Source of the DNA: Exophiala sp. HKRS030
Lineage: Eukaryota > Ascomycota > Eurotiomycetes > Chaetothyriales > Herpotrichiellaceae
Reading direction: 5' to 3'
NCBI GenBank assembly: GCA_023897205.1
Contig: JAHWDD010000005.1
Location: 3,906,001-3,970,000 of the forward strand
Length of the DNA stretch: 64,000 nt
Part shown: one piece after another, positions 24,539-36,551 of the stretch
Numbering within the stretch: the first letter of the stretch is position 1
How the letters are laid out: the number at the start of each line of letters is the position of its first letter
Notes under the pieces: generated by a model
What the model was told of the DNA's origin: nothing
Seen by the model: only the letters and a program-made list of their open reading frames with translations
Databases searched by the model: none
Position numbers and translations under genes: made by a program

Positions 24539-25732
24539 TTTGCTATGACAAGATGCGATGACCACGCCAAGTAGACCTCAGACAGGTGGATATACGAGAT
24601 TCAAGAAGGCAGGAGGCGAGGGGTTTACGAGATGATATACGATCTCTGCGAACCTGGGGAAGATGCGGGACAAGGTGAAGATTCCAAGGAAGGCGCGAGG
24701 GGCGAGGGGCGGGTCCTAACAAGCAGGTGCCAGCCTGTGGAAGTCACTGATCAAGTGAGGGGAAACAGTCATTCAGTGACCTTTGCCGCCAATAGTTTAG
24801 GGCAGATAGGCTAGTCTGACTCGAAGCCTCGGGCGTCGACTGAGCCCCTAAGGATGATTATGGTAACCTTTCCGGGGCGACCAGGGCACAAATGCCTCCG
24901 CTCTAGGCGGTTGACCTCAGTTGAGTTTAGTGGGGGTGGCAGTTAAGCTCAGTGGAAATCATGTCCGCGACACGAAGCCTTTTGCCCGTGATTGGTAGGC
25001 CAACCTCTTGACTTGGAGCCCGAGGCTGTGGGCGAAGGAGGAATTTGCATATCAACCAGAATGAAACCAGAATGACTCCTCTTGTTGTTCCTCTGATGTT
25101 AGCCCTTCAGAGGCGCCTGAGACAAAGTACTACAGTCATCATCTTCATCGATTCCCCACATATATCTTGTTCTGAGGCATTTGTGGAAGGCTTATTATTT
25201 CCTGAACTCTGTCCGGGATTCACTGGATGATACATTCAGAGTTTGGTCACGCTATGTTCTTCCCATAGTTACAGCCAAGGACACATTTGGAATCGCAAAT
25301 GAGACTTGCACAGTTAGGGCGAAACTCGTGGTGAGATCTGGCGTCACCCAAGCAAGAGCCTCGCGGAGCCTTCACATCCCGAGACAAGGCTGGATCGAAG
25401 CCTCGTCTGACGTAGATCCTCGGTTTCTGCCGAAAACCAACTTCAAGTCCACAATGTCAACTTCGCTTTTGTCCCACGCTCATAAGAAACTACATTTACA
25501 AGCGACTTGCGCCCATGACCCGCCTCAATCATTCTTCACTCTTGTCCCCATAGTCTCTACCACTCTATCACTTATTGATATCTGACACCAATTGCCCTGC
25601 CCCACACTTTTCTCGCCTGCGAATCACCCAGGAAACCCCTCACCTGCCTACTTTCTTTGTGTGCATCCCACCACATTACCTCCCTCTTTCAATCCACTCC
25701 CTCTACGACGACCTCTCTCTCCGGACTCCATT
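24539..25732. other. intergenic: divergent promoter region of F-box gene and NMT1
   Basis: The region has a G-rich stretch near 24690-24720 and a pyrimidine-rich leader from 25560. An ORF that continues upstream of the NMT1 ATG in frame starts only at a non-ATG codon, so I exclude it. Confidence 0.5.
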
Positions 25733-27442
25733 ATGGCTGAATCACACCCCGTCGGTGCTCCCTTAGAGGAACACCTCGAGTCCGAATCCGAAAATGAAGA
25801 GCAACAAGAGCCCTCCGCGGCCAGTCCAGGCGATCCTGCATCTTCAACCGCCTCAAAAGGGAAGAAAAAGAAGAAGAGGTCTAAGAAGTCCAAATTGGTA
25901 TCCGCCATTACTGGAGACAAACCGACTGAGTCTACCGAATCTGCCGAGGCCTCGTCCTCCACCTCATCAGCCAAGCCTGCCTCTAAATTGTCTGAAGAAT
26001 CGATCAAGACTCTCCTCGATATCAACCCCTCACTCAAAGGTGAACTGGCCGGCCTGTCCCCTGACAAGGCGCAAGAGGTTTTGAAGAAGCTGGATGTCTC
26101 TCAGCTGCTTACCGGGTTGTCTCTTAATGGCAAGAATCAAAAAGACATGGCCTCATACAAGTTCTGGAGCACACAGCCGGTCATTCGCTTTGACGAGAAG
26201 CGTGATGGGAAAACGCCTGATGGCCCCATCAAGCCAGTTATACCAGAGCTCGTTCCGAAAGAACCGGCCCCTTTACCAGAAGGGTATGAGTGGGTTGAAC
26301 TTGACTTGAACGACGATGCAGAGGTAAAAGAGGTCTACAATCTTCTCTCTCTACACTATGTCGAGGATGATCATGCCATGTTTCGCTTCAACTATTCTGC
26401 GCGTTTCTTGGATTGGGCTCTCAAATCCCCGAGTGGAAAAAGAGCTGGCATATAGGTGTTCGTGCCAAAGGTGCAAGTCGTCTTCTGGTTGCTTCTATCT
26501 TCGGCATTCCGATCAAACTCAAAATTCGAGAAAATGTACTGGATGTTGTCGAGATCAATTTTATGTGTGTGCACAAGAAATTGAGATCTAAACGACTAGC
26601 GCCTGTGCTTATTAAGGAGGTAACTCGCAGATGTCATCTGGATGGCATTTATCAGGCAATCTATACTGGTGGTGCCATTTTACCCACCCCAGTAGGAAGT
26701 GCTCGATATTTCCATCGAAGTCTTGATTGGTTGAAACTTTATGAAGTTGGCTTTTCACCTCTACCGCCTAACAGTACACAAGCCAAGATGGTCGTTCGCA
26801 ATCAGTTACCTACCACCACTAGCACGAAAGGACTAAGAGTGATGCAGGAGAAGGACATTGACGCAGTACACGATCTTCTAACACGATATTTGACCCGGTT
26901 TGAGCTCACACAGGAATTTAGCAAAGCAGAAATTAAGCATTGGTTCTACAACACTCAGACACCTGAGGAGCAAGTCGTTTGGTCATTCGTGGTGGAAGAA
27001 GACGGCAAGATCACAGACTTTGGAAGCTTCTATTGTTTAGAAAGTACTGTTATTGGAGGAAAGAAACACGACAAGATCCGAGCCGCTTATTTGTACTACT
27101 ACGCCTCCGAGCAAGCTTTCAATCCGAAGGAGAAAGGTTTGAAGGAGAGACTACTCGTATTGATCAATGATCTGCTGATCGAGGCGAAGAAGGTATATTG
27201 CATGTTCCACGCTGTCATGAATCAGATCGCTAACTGTCGTCTAGGCTAAGTTTGATGTATTCAATGCCTTGACGCTGCATGACAACCCTCTATTCCTGGA
27301 ACAGCTAAAATTCGGAGCTGGTGATGGCCACCTGCATCACTATCTCTACAACTGGAGAACGAAACCCATCAACGCCGGAATCAATGCCAAGAACCTACCG
27401 GACGAGTCGAAAAGAGGTGGTATTGGCATTGTCCTACTGTAA
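25733..27442 (+). CDS. NMT1: glycylpeptide N-tetradecanoyltransferase (N-myristoyltransferase), one frame break
   Basis: Two exons (25733-27192 and 27245-27442, intron 52 bp) encode about 552 residues. The N-terminus is acidic/Ser-rich with a Lys cluster ([13 protein letters not shown]) that in this family targets ribosomes. The catalytic region starts at YKFWSTQPV and includes [36 protein letters not shown] and GFSPLPPN, and ends GIGIVLL; the C-terminal Leu is the family's catalytic carboxylate. The enzyme transfers myristate to N-terminal Gly. The frame breaks at CCCC 26427-26430 between FLDWALKSP and [12 protein letters not shown], which are contiguous in homologues; one added C reconnects them. 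Confidence 0.93.
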
Positions 27443-28226
27443 TGGGGTCAAAATTTCACGGATTGCTTTGCCGTGAAAAATTGCTGCTTTGGTCCATGTA
27501 TGGTCTGACTATAGCACAGGAGAGCGTTTGAGCATTATGCTGGACCTTGATGACAAAATCGAATCTTGATTGAGATGAGTGGAAATCAGGTCAAATACCA
27601 TTTTATATCGCGTCCAAAGGATGCGCGTTCCCGCTCCGAGATCCCCTCAAAATGGAGAAGTACTGAATCGTACATGCTGATAAAATCCACCCATTCGCCC
27701 TATGAGTCCAAATGAGCCTTTGAGGCGTAATGTACAAATCCTTGAAATTCTCCCCTCCACAGAGCTACAAGTCTAGCCATGGCTTTGCTACAATGTCCGA
27801 GAGGACGAATTTCCACCAACCGCGGGGCATCTCACATGTGAATTTCCCAGCATAAGCGACTTCCTTTCCTTTGCACCGGGCCATGAGGTCGGGGGTGGAC
27901 CTAGCTGTACGGTGGGTGTAGATTGACAAACGGCCCTGAGGGAGGGGATATCTTCTGTAAATCGTATCTTAATGTCCCTGTTCAGGAAGCATGGTGATGA
28001 CATTCCGCCAAAGGAAGCGCGCTGAGCTCGACATGGTAGGTATCTTGTCCAAAATGACGGCAAATCCCCAATTCGGCACTTGCTCCTCCATCAATGCACA
28101 GGCTGCGAGAGATGATCAGATGCCGAGATGAGGATCCTCAACCGGGCCAACCAGACCATCCTACTGCTCTGTCCTGGATGGTCGGTTCCCGCAAATGCGC
28201 ACTGCCAGATAGCCTGCTAGACCATT
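27443..28226. other. intergenic between convergent genes
   Basis: This lies between NMT1 (+) and the bL36m gene (-). The ORFs are short and unrecognisable, and I saw no repeat. Confidence 0.5.
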
Positions 28227-28834
28227 TTATTTCCCTTGCCGTTGCTTATGCTTAGGGTTCTTGCTGCAGATGATGAAGACGCGGTTCTTGCGACGGACGG
28301 GCTAAGATTTTCAGACTTCGTTAGCTTCTACTCGGCAACGGACATCATCAAACAGATCATGTCGCAATAAATGTGTTGTGTACGCGGGGTGGAAGGACAG
28401 AGAATCCTCCCGGAGCCTCTCCAGGCTGATCGACTCGGGGATTGTTCATTCTCATGTGGATATCGCACTTTTCGGTAATTGGGGTGAACAGCAAACAAAC
28501 ATACCTTGCATCCGTCACATAACCTTTTCACGCTCGACCGTGTCTTCATACCTCGCGTCTGCAGATGCGTGTGGCTATGTACATGTGAGGGTGTCGTATG
28601 CTGGTGGTGGTGGTTGTGCAGACATGGCCTCGCAGTCTGGAGTCGGGGTATTTGTGTCGTTACTGCTGTGGAGGATGCTGCGGGTGGTGTGATGGCGGCG
28701 CTGGAGGAGAAGAACTTGTAGCTGCTGCTGCTGATGACACTGCTACTACTGCTGGGTTTGATACTGCTGCTTGTGCGAATGGACGGTAGGAGGCGTGCGA
28801 GGCGCAGTGGCAGTGTGAGAGTCCTCGTCCACAT
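28227..28834 (-). CDS. RTC6: mitochondrial ribosomal protein bL36m
   Basis: Two exons (28834-28505 and 28301-28227) flank a 203 bp intron, long for this window, and encode 134 residues. The N-terminal 95 residues are Arg/Ser/Ala-rich with no acidic residues at first, a mitochondrial presequence, followed by a His-rich segment. The mature protein begins near MKTRSSVKRLCDGCK and continues after the intron as PVRRKNRVFIICSKNPKHKQ. The Cys pair in exon 1 and the Cys and His in exon 2 form the bL36 zinc ribbon. It belongs to the large mitoribosomal subunit. The unspliced frame gives a nonsense C-terminus, which supports splicing. Confidence 0.88.
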
Positions 28835-29393
28835 CTTGAAGGGGTTTCGGACGTGGGATTTTCAATCCTGCAGGCTCGAGGTTGCTGGGTTTATTTCGTC
28901 TCCGGAGTTGGTGAACTGAGAATCGGAGGTGGAAGGGGTGAGAAGGGGATACGTTGAAGACAACAGGTGTAAAGTGGTGATATGGGACTTTAGTCTTGAG
29001 AGATTTGCAAGCGTCGGGATGCAGACGAGTTTGTCTGTGGTGTATGTCTTTGATTTGGTCGAGCTTCGGCTGATCATGTTCAGAAAAGTTGATGGCTTCC
29101 GAATCGAGTCGTCAGGGTCAAGAACTACGCTAGTGGTTCACCGTACGTTTTCTACGGAACGACTCAGTCACTGTAGGCGCACCTCTGTCTTAGCCTTGTC
29201 GCTAGCAGGGGTTATCCTTGAGGCTGCGACGAGAAAGGAGCTGCGTGTGGTTTCTTGATTATAGTAAATTGTCAAATTACACGAAGCCAAGTACTCCTCA
29301 CCCTATGTAGTCTTTTAGTGCGTGTGCACATAACTATCGACAAAAGGAAATCTAACTCAAATGAATCGAAATGAAGGTATCCGGCTGGCAGGC
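28835..29393. other. intergenic: RTC6 promoter and FAR 3' region
   Basis: The short gap between two minus-strand genes contains no credible ORF. Confidence 0.5.
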
Positions 29394-30776
29394 TCAGATT
29401 TTCAGTAAATATTCCTTCACTCCGTGGCAGATAACCTCTGCATACCGCTGCGGTGTAAACTCTTTTTGATGTTGGGTTGAATTGCCCAAGGTCGGATTTA
29501 ATACGCTGGAGGCCTTGCCAGGCTCAAAATCAAACGTACGATGGGTATAATAAGGAAAGATCTTGTTGATTTTCTTCAACACCTGAGAGAGTATTCGTGT
29601 CTTATCTGCCAAGTTCTTGTTCTGAATCATGTCGAGATATAAGCTGGAAAGATATAATGGAAGTCGATGGGACTTGATATCGTGAAAGTGGAAGCTCAAG
29701 TTTCGTTTGCCCAGGTAGACTACCTCTGGGCGTCGGAGGTGTTTTCGACCAGCGGCAGTAGTCTCCAAAGTCTGAAAGTATGTCACTGCGGTGGATGTGA
29801 GCATACCATTTGACAGGCCGTTTCGCAACCCTGACACCGAATGCACAATCGAATGTTCATGTTTGGGAATAAGCGTCTCTTCACTGCTGTTGTCTGACCA
29901 GTCAAACATAGAGACTGGAATTAATCGAGCTTGATCGATGATATCATTTGCAACCACATCAACAGGGACCACGTCGAGAACGGTATCTCTTTGTCCATCG
30001 ACCACTCGAAGGTAGCCAGCGCCCATTAATGCAATGTATCCTGCCACTGCAGCTTTACTGTCGATCCACCCGGGAGCTGGGTATCGCCAGGCACAAGAGA
30101 TGATGCTTGGTCGTACGATACACAACGGCAGGGAGGATTCGAAAGACAGATAGATGTGCTCGGCGATGCATTTGGTCAGAGTGTATGTGTTTGGATAGCC
30201 GGTTTGCCGTAGTAGCTTCTTCTCGTCTGCTCGATTGGCAAGAATATCTTGATACATGGTCATGGCGGGGTATGGGAGAGATGCAACTCTAGGGTAGATT
30301 CGACCTTCCGAGTGCGGTGCCACATAGCTGGTCGACGTGGTGACTATATTTTGTAGATTTGTACAAGCTTTGGCAAGCTGTAGCAGGTTCAGGATACTGC
30401 CAACATTCGCTTTCGCGGCGTCGGCAAGTGGAAGATCAAATGCTACACAAGCAGCGCAATTGATGATATGGGTGATCTGAGGAAGAATTTGCCGCCGGGT
30501 TGGTAGATTCAGACCACAATATTCATCAGTCAGGTCGCCTTCCACGACGTGAACAAGGTGTCTCCATTCGATGGTCAAGTGTTCGAAGCAGGGAGAGGAA
30601 GCAACTTGTTTTGAGAATCTGGTCTCTGCGTCCCCGTACTTGGATGGTCGAAGCAGGACGATGATCTTGGCTAGGCTGTACTCCTCGGAACGACGAAGAA
30701 GTTCTTCAAGAACGACCTTTCCGAGGAAGCCAGTCGTCCCTGTCAGAAAGATGGTCAAGCCGCTTGCTGCAACCAT
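29394..30776 (-). CDS. fatty acyl-CoA reductase (NAD-binding_4 type)
   Basis: A single exon of 460 residues starts at the ATG at 30776. An extended-SDR Rossmann motif, TGTTGFLGKVVLEELLRR, lies at residues 12-29. The FAR-typical stretch IIVLLRPSKYG and SSPCFEHL follow, then the active-site Tyr and Lys in YTLTK near residue 200 and IVRPSIISCAW. The C-terminus resembles the FAR C-domain only loosely. Such enzymes reduce acyl-CoA to alcohol with NADPH; in fungi they supply fatty alcohols or wax and ether-lipid precursors. It could act on a carboxylated metabolite instead, but no biosynthetic cluster is present here. Confidence 0.8.
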   Translation of the reverse strand: MVAASGLTIFLTGTTGFLGKVVLEELLRRSEEYSLAKIIVLLRPSKYGDAETRFSKQVASSPCFEHLTIEWRHLVHVVEGDLTDEYCGLNLPTRRQILPQITHIINCAACVAFDLPLADAAKANVGSILNLLQLAKACTNLQNIVTTSTSYVAPHSEGRIYPRVASLPYPAMTMYQDILANRADEKKLLRQTGYPNTYTLTKCIAEHIYLSFESSLPLCIVRPSIISCAWRYPAPGWIDSKAAVAGYIALMGAGYLRVVDGQRDTVLDVVPVDVVANDIIDQARLIPVSMFDWSDNSSEETLIPKHEHSIVHSVSGLRNGLSNGMLTSTAVTYFQTLETTAAGRKHLRRPEVVYLGKRNLSFHFHDIKSHRLPLYLSSLYLDMIQNKNLADKTRILSQVLKKINKIFPYYTHRTFDFEPGKASSVLNPTLGNSTQHQKEFTPQRYAEVICHGVKEYLLKI

Positions 30777-32759
30777 GGTGGAGGCTCGAGCAAAGGGGTA
30801 TGATGGTTTGAAAAAGGGTGAAGGCAGGACAAAGGAAGGCGTAGAGATCAGGGGATGGGGAAGTATATGACTGTGGATGTATTATCGACACTGCCAGTGC
30901 AAAACCACGGGACAGAAGAGTAGGACCTGTGATATGTATTATAGATCTGCTTTCAAAACTCGGATTTTGTTATTCACAGTTGGCGTACGAATATCATAGA
31001 AGACGTTTTGGATATCTTATATCAACCACAGGACCTACCTGCATTCATCAGGCCGGCCATGGCTGGGACTGGACAACAAAGCATAAATGCGTGAACCTTA
31101 GGCTTAGCCTCCAAATGGCGGTTGGCCAAGGGCGTCAAGTGTAGGGAATTGCCAACACCGAAATAACCAAAACTCGTGGACATAGCAAACCGCTATAGCA
31201 GGAGATTTGGGTTTGGGCATGGCCAGGCTGTGCCAACAAGGAGCGAACTTGGAGACTCCACGGCGATCCCGAGCAATACACAGACTGTGAGGATTGACGC
31301 TATATTGGCTGGAGATACTGGCAAGAATCTGGAGCTAAAGGATTGATGCTTTGTTGGTGTGGCCCAGGTTTGCAGCCACAGCCGAGACAGCTTTGTTGGT
31401 AGAGATGCATACCAAGGAGGGCTCCATTCCACCACCAGATGCATCTCGAGGAGGGTCGGTTGTATTGGATCACCAATCTCGATGGACCATAGCAACCCGC
31501 CAACCCGAGCCAGTGGTGAGTTATTCGTGGTGTATCGGAGGAGGCGGTTGTGCTTGGGCTTAGACTGTGGTGCACGATGATAAATGGACATGAGCAAGTC
31601 TTCGGCGGACGAATCAAGAGAGGCTTGGCGTCTGCCTCAGGCTCCTTAGTCGTCATTAGTCCCTGGTAGTTCCCTCAGCTTTTCCATCGCCCTCTAAAAA
31701 CAGCCCTTTTAAGCCCTTTTACGCCCGCCACGAACAGATCTCCCGTGGTCAAATGGGAAAGCATTGATACCGCCATCTGAATACGAAGGTACGATAAGTC
31801 TCCAAATCCCCAGGCTAGACGTCGTCTGCAAATCATCTTGGATTTCATATCCCGCATTGCCGACCGATGACTTAGTCAGTTCTTCCGTCTACCTCTGGCT
31901 GAAGGAGGCTTGACTGCCACGAGCTGGGCTCCTTCCCGCCTGCCACGGACAATTCCCAAGAGCGCAGTTGCGACCGACGGTTGACCGTTCTGGCTTTGTT
32001 CCTTCCCTTGTTTGATTGAGTCAATTGGGCAACAGGGCAACACCGCTTCTTGTTTTGTTGTCTATCGAGGCAGGTGCGATGGGCCAGTGGGGCCATCCAC
32101 ATCGTCAACGGCACGGGATCAATGGCTGAAGCTTTTAATCCAATTCCTTTGTTCCATCATCTCGATGACGATGACCTGAGAAATGAACTCCACTTTACCT
32201 TTGGTCGTTGACCGACCACGAATTCAGCGACTGACTAGCGAGGCTCGGGTTTCCATATCAAGCTAAGCATCGACCTTGTTAGCAGCCTCTCAACGCCTTG
32301 GGCCGCAGCCACGAACCCAAATCGAAGAGCTGTGAGCATGTGGACTCTCCAGGCTTCTTGTGGACTGACGGTGACCCGACTTCTGGACACATGGTGCGCC
32401 TGGTCCAGTCGATTCAGCATGAACTTGGCGCAAGGCCGGGCCAGCGAGTTTTCTAACCATCCTAAGTAGCTATCTTCAGCCTCAAGAAACGGGGCGTGCG
32501 ATATTTCTCAATGTACAACGGGATCACGCCAGTGCATCTGCCATCTATTCTGTACAAGGAGGAGAAGCCTCCTACCAATCATCTCTCGTTGGCTACATAT
32601 CCTCGCTGCCACCTAGCTCTGAGAACTAGCAATACACGGCAGGTCCACGGCTATACAAAAATCTTTGGATCTTCCCCTTGACCTTCAAGACCATGAGACC
32701 TTCAAGTTTATCAATATCTTTCATTCTTCTTCCAGCCATACACCACTAAATCTCTCACA
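30777..32759. other. intergenic: divergent promoter region of FAR and RTA1-like genes
   Basis: Two kilobases contain only short overlapping ORFs on both strands around 31190-31660, none with consistent coding character. I see no repeat or transposon remnant. Confidence 0.5.
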
Positions 32760-34194
32760 ATGGAAGGCACATATTACAACGAAACCAACCCTCCTCTCGA
32801 TTGGCAAGCATATGGCCCTTCCACAACATGTACACTAGACCTTTGCAGTGTGGTTTGGAGTATCCTCGCATACAGGCCCAGTCTTCCAGCCAACGCTCTT
32901 TTTCTTGCTTTCTTCGCCATTTCTCTCATCCTTCATATCTATCAAGGATGGAAAAACAAGACTTGGTTCTTCGCCGGCGCCATAATACTCGGATGTCTAG
33001 GGGAAATCATCGGGTATGCAGGAAGAATCATCATGTATTATAATCCCTTCAGCTTCAACGGCTTCATCATGCAGATAGGTATGTTCTCCCATGTTTCTTA
33101 TGGTTCGGACAACTTTCAACAACGCCCATACCTACCTATCTACGTCCCTGCTTCATGGATATTCACAAACAGTCTATCGTTTCGTTCCACCATATCTAAC
33201 CAAATCTCTCCGTTGACATAGTCATCATAACTCTGTCGCCTGCCTTCTTCTGCGCCGCCATCTACGTTACGCTGAGCCAGATTATCAACCGCCTATGTTC
33301 AACTTGTTCGCGCTTCCGACCTCAATTCATCTATTACCTGTTCATCCCATGCGACATCCTCTCTCTGGTTCTTCAAGCTGCAGGTGGTGGTGTCTCAAGT
33401 GTCTCAATCGGCGTTAATACCGCCGGTATCAACTCCACCCTTGCAGGTCTGGGCTTCCAGGTCATCACCTTGACAATCTTCTTTGCATTGGCCATAGACT
33501 ACGCTGTGAGATACTGGAAGAAGCATTTGAAGCAGCAGTCCACCATCCCTACGTCGGCTTCGTCATCACTAGCATCGCCAGAGCTGGCCACTGAGAATTC
33601 TACCCCATCCAATACAGCTGCCAGGCCTGAAGCAAGCGATAATGCTGCTGTGCAAGAACTCGCCCATGGCGACGATGACAACCAACACCACTCACATCCC
33701 CACCACACACATCACGATCAAAATCCCTTATCGATTCGGCAATTCCAGATCTTTCTCTTATTCCTCACACTATCGGCAGTTTGCATCTTCATTCGGTGCT
33801 GCTACCGAATCGCCGAGTTGAAGGAAGGCTACAAAGGCGATTTGTTCCACGATCAAGCCACCTTCATCGCCTTGGAAAGCGTGTATGTGACCACCCCACT
33901 TCCTATACCTTCTAAACTAGTCGCACACTTATTCTACTTCAACACAAGTCCTTCCGCCCCGACCCCCTACCCTTCCCAATTCATGAGATCATGTAAGAAA
34001 CCTAAGACACGAACGCTCAACTGACAATATGTCCTTCTTGACGCCAACACAGGATGATAGTTATCGCAAGTTTCGCCCTCAACGTCGCACAACCTGGCCC
34101 TGCTCTAGCTAAACCTGCGTTGGCCAATGAGAAGCGCGATGACAGTGACACCGACGTCGCCGCGACACCGCCAACCCCCGTGATTTCAGATTGA
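32760..34194 (+). CDS. RTA1-like seven-helix membrane protein
   Basis: Exons 32760-33078, 33222-33882 and 34053-34194 (introns 143 and 170 bp) encode 373 residues. Hydrophobic helices include NALFLAFFAISLILHIY, WFFAGAIILGCLGEIIGYAGR, IVIITLSPAFFCAAIYVTLS, FIYYLFIPCDILSLVLQAAG, GLGFQVITLTIFFALAIDYA, FQIFLLFLTLSAVCIFIRCCYR and VMIVIASFALNV. The EIIGYAGR and CDILSLVLQAAGGG segments are RTA1-family hallmarks (lipid-translocating exporter, 7-aminocholesterol resistance). A 75-residue insert between helices 5 and 6 is Ser/Thr-rich and ends in a dense His cluster. Family members sit in the plasma or ER membrane; the substrate here is unknown. Confidence 0.88.
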
Positions 34195-35174
34195 AGTTCT
34201 TGGTGTGGTGCCCGCTCCTGAAAGAGGCTGAGGCGGGTTCGAGAAGTGTGAATAATGACACGGACAAATAAGTGGAATAGACCTGGAGACCAAAGATCTA
34301 TCCTTGATCTTCATCATTTCACGATTGATGATTGACGAGTCTTTCAAAATGTGGTTGAGCGTCTTGTGTACCGTTTCAAAGCGCTACTCTGGCTAGGTTT
34401 CAGAAGTTATGGCAGACTAACCTGACTCCTGCGCTTGCATGACTTGTCACGAGTTCACTTCTCTCAGATAGAAAAAGAAGACAATTGATTGCTGAAGCTA
34501 TCTGATTCTTAATGCTATTCAATGAATGAAGGCGCACTGTTTACGCAAGAATAATAATAGACCACTTCGATTCGCCGAACTTCACAAGCCCATGGCTGTC
34601 TTTTGGACAATCGTGCATTGCAAAGCACAAAGTGTAGTTCCAGTCGAGGCCAGGGCCAGCTGTGAAGTCAATGGGTGAAGTGGCCCATGCTGAAAACAAT
34701 AACACAACCTGATGATGCTAAATGAATGTGAACAGGCTGTCGCACGTTTGGGTCCGACCAAGCACCTAGCGTAGTGAAGCTATGCATCCGGAATACATTC
34801 CGTGTATCGCCTTTGTTGGCCATATTGAACCAGTCTTGAAAATTCGCTGTCAAGTCCGGAAATTGCCAGTCGTGGATCCGATATTCGACCAGCTGTTAGA
34901 CAGTGGCTTGGTAAATTGGTGTTCGGAAGAACCCGTGTGGTTGAAGACTCGCGTCAATTGGGCTTGCGTCGATGGAAGCTTTGTGCAACATCGTTATGCT
35001 TGTAAGTCACTGCGTGAGCGTACGCGTACGAGATGCATGCGACCCTGGTAGCTTTTCGACTTTGATTCTGCCAAGGGAACGATCGTATCTATGTCGTCGA
35101 ACGATGACTGCAGCCGTGATTTGTTGGTGACATAAAGTCGCAGGAGAGAGAGATCCTGCAACGAATCGAAAGGT
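34195..35174. other. intergenic between convergent genes
   Basis: This lies between the RTA1-like gene (+) and the PIN-like gene (-). The longest ORF, about 90 codons near 34782-35051, has no recognisable feature. I see nothing else. Confidence 0.5.
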
Positions 35175-36551
35175 CTAAGGCACGAACAGACGGCCTTTTC
35201 CACGTGCACTTCCCCGGTCACCTCCTCGTGCGGCACCTCTAGCGTAGTTTCCACCTCGTCCTCCTTGGCCATTCACGCCACGCTGACTGAATCCTCGGGG
35301 TTGTTGTACGAACCGTGAGTGTGATTGCCAACGTTGGCAAGGGGAGTGCTTCCTCGACTAAAACCACCCCTATCAAATGAATCTGGATCAATCTCTTCAA
35401 TCGGGATCTGGGGTTTCGCAGGGGCAGGTTGGGCAGGGGTACTGAACGATGTTCGAGGGGTTCGGAAATCCTTTCCTCTGCCTCGTCCTCTGTTGGGTCC
35501 GTGCCCTCTGCCGTTGACGGAATTTGGATTCGAACCTCTGCCACGAGGTTTAAACACCACTTCTTCGTCTTCGTCGCTATCGACATCGTCGTAACTGAAT
35601 AGAGTCTTAGGCTCTGATTCTGATACACTCTTTGCAGATTCCTGATTGGAATTATCCTCAGCTTTGACTGCTGCATCATCCATGCCTAACGCGCTTCTCA
35701 ACTGGTGAATATTCTTCGTGGGAATCGCAAAGTCCCGGGCGAGATGGATCGTGTCTGCAGAATTCGTCAGAAGGAAGAATTTGTCTGCTGAATTCGCCGT
35801 TTTCTCATGCATGTACCAGACCACAGGGTTCAGTAGAGGCATTAATGCTGAAGGAACAGGGACTTTGTCGTGCCTGATGATCGTGGCAGACTTCACTTCG
35901 GGGCTGGTCTTGGAACTTTGTGGTCCGGAAGATGAAGGTGACAAAGGTGGAGTCGAAGCAGGCGACGCCACGGTAGGGTCTTTGGCGAAGTTGAGTCGGT
36001 CCAACAGAAGTTGTGATAAAGCGCCGGTGTTTGCGTTATTGGATTTTATGACTAGCTCGCCATTGTTTTCCTGCTTGGCGTCCAGAGCAGGCAATCGGTT
36101 TTCCGTGGTTGTAAAGTCGTCAGCCTTTAGCGCTTCATTCTTGTAATGTGCCTCAACCTCGGCCCAGGTCGGGTACTGGTCGTCAGGACCTTGTAGAGTG
36201 ACAGGATCGTGGGCTAAGTCGCCTCTGGATGAGGTAAAACGATCGAGGAATTTGACAGCCTTGCGCGCATTGAGGCCAATCTGGGACGAGTCCTTCTTCA
36301 GAACATGAAGACGTTCAAGTGCTGAAACATTAGCGAATTGAGACGGAACAGAGCACCAGCTCACGCGAACCTCAAGAAGGCGCGATCGTGAACTTGAACG
36401 GGGTAGGCATACTGTAAAGCGGGACGATCAAGACAAGAAGACCTTGCGAAACCCATGCTTCGATTTCTGGAAAGTTTCTGGTCAAGATGGTGTCATCGAC
36501 CAGACAACGTAAGAACGACTGCGACGTCTTCTTCTTGTGCTGTTGGCGCAT
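35175..36551 (-). CDS. PIN-domain-like protein with RGG tail (one frame break)
   Basis: Two exons (36551-36413 and 36321-35175; intron 91 bp) give about 428 residues. Residues 10-75 resemble the first half of a PIN nuclease fold (FLRCLVDDTILTRN, LLVLIVPLYTLERLHVLKK, NARKAVKFLDRF). The closing strand/helix FFLLTNSADTIHLARDFAI lies near residue 220, after a long Ser/Pro insert. The C-terminus is rich in RGG/RGRG and, after a frame change at the G run 35297-35300 (C run on the coding strand), continues with more Gly-Arg repeats to a LFVP end. RGG tails suggest RNA binding, so an RNA-turnover role is inferred. It could be related to SMG6 or Nmd4 PIN proteins; I cannot tell. Confidence 0.7.
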
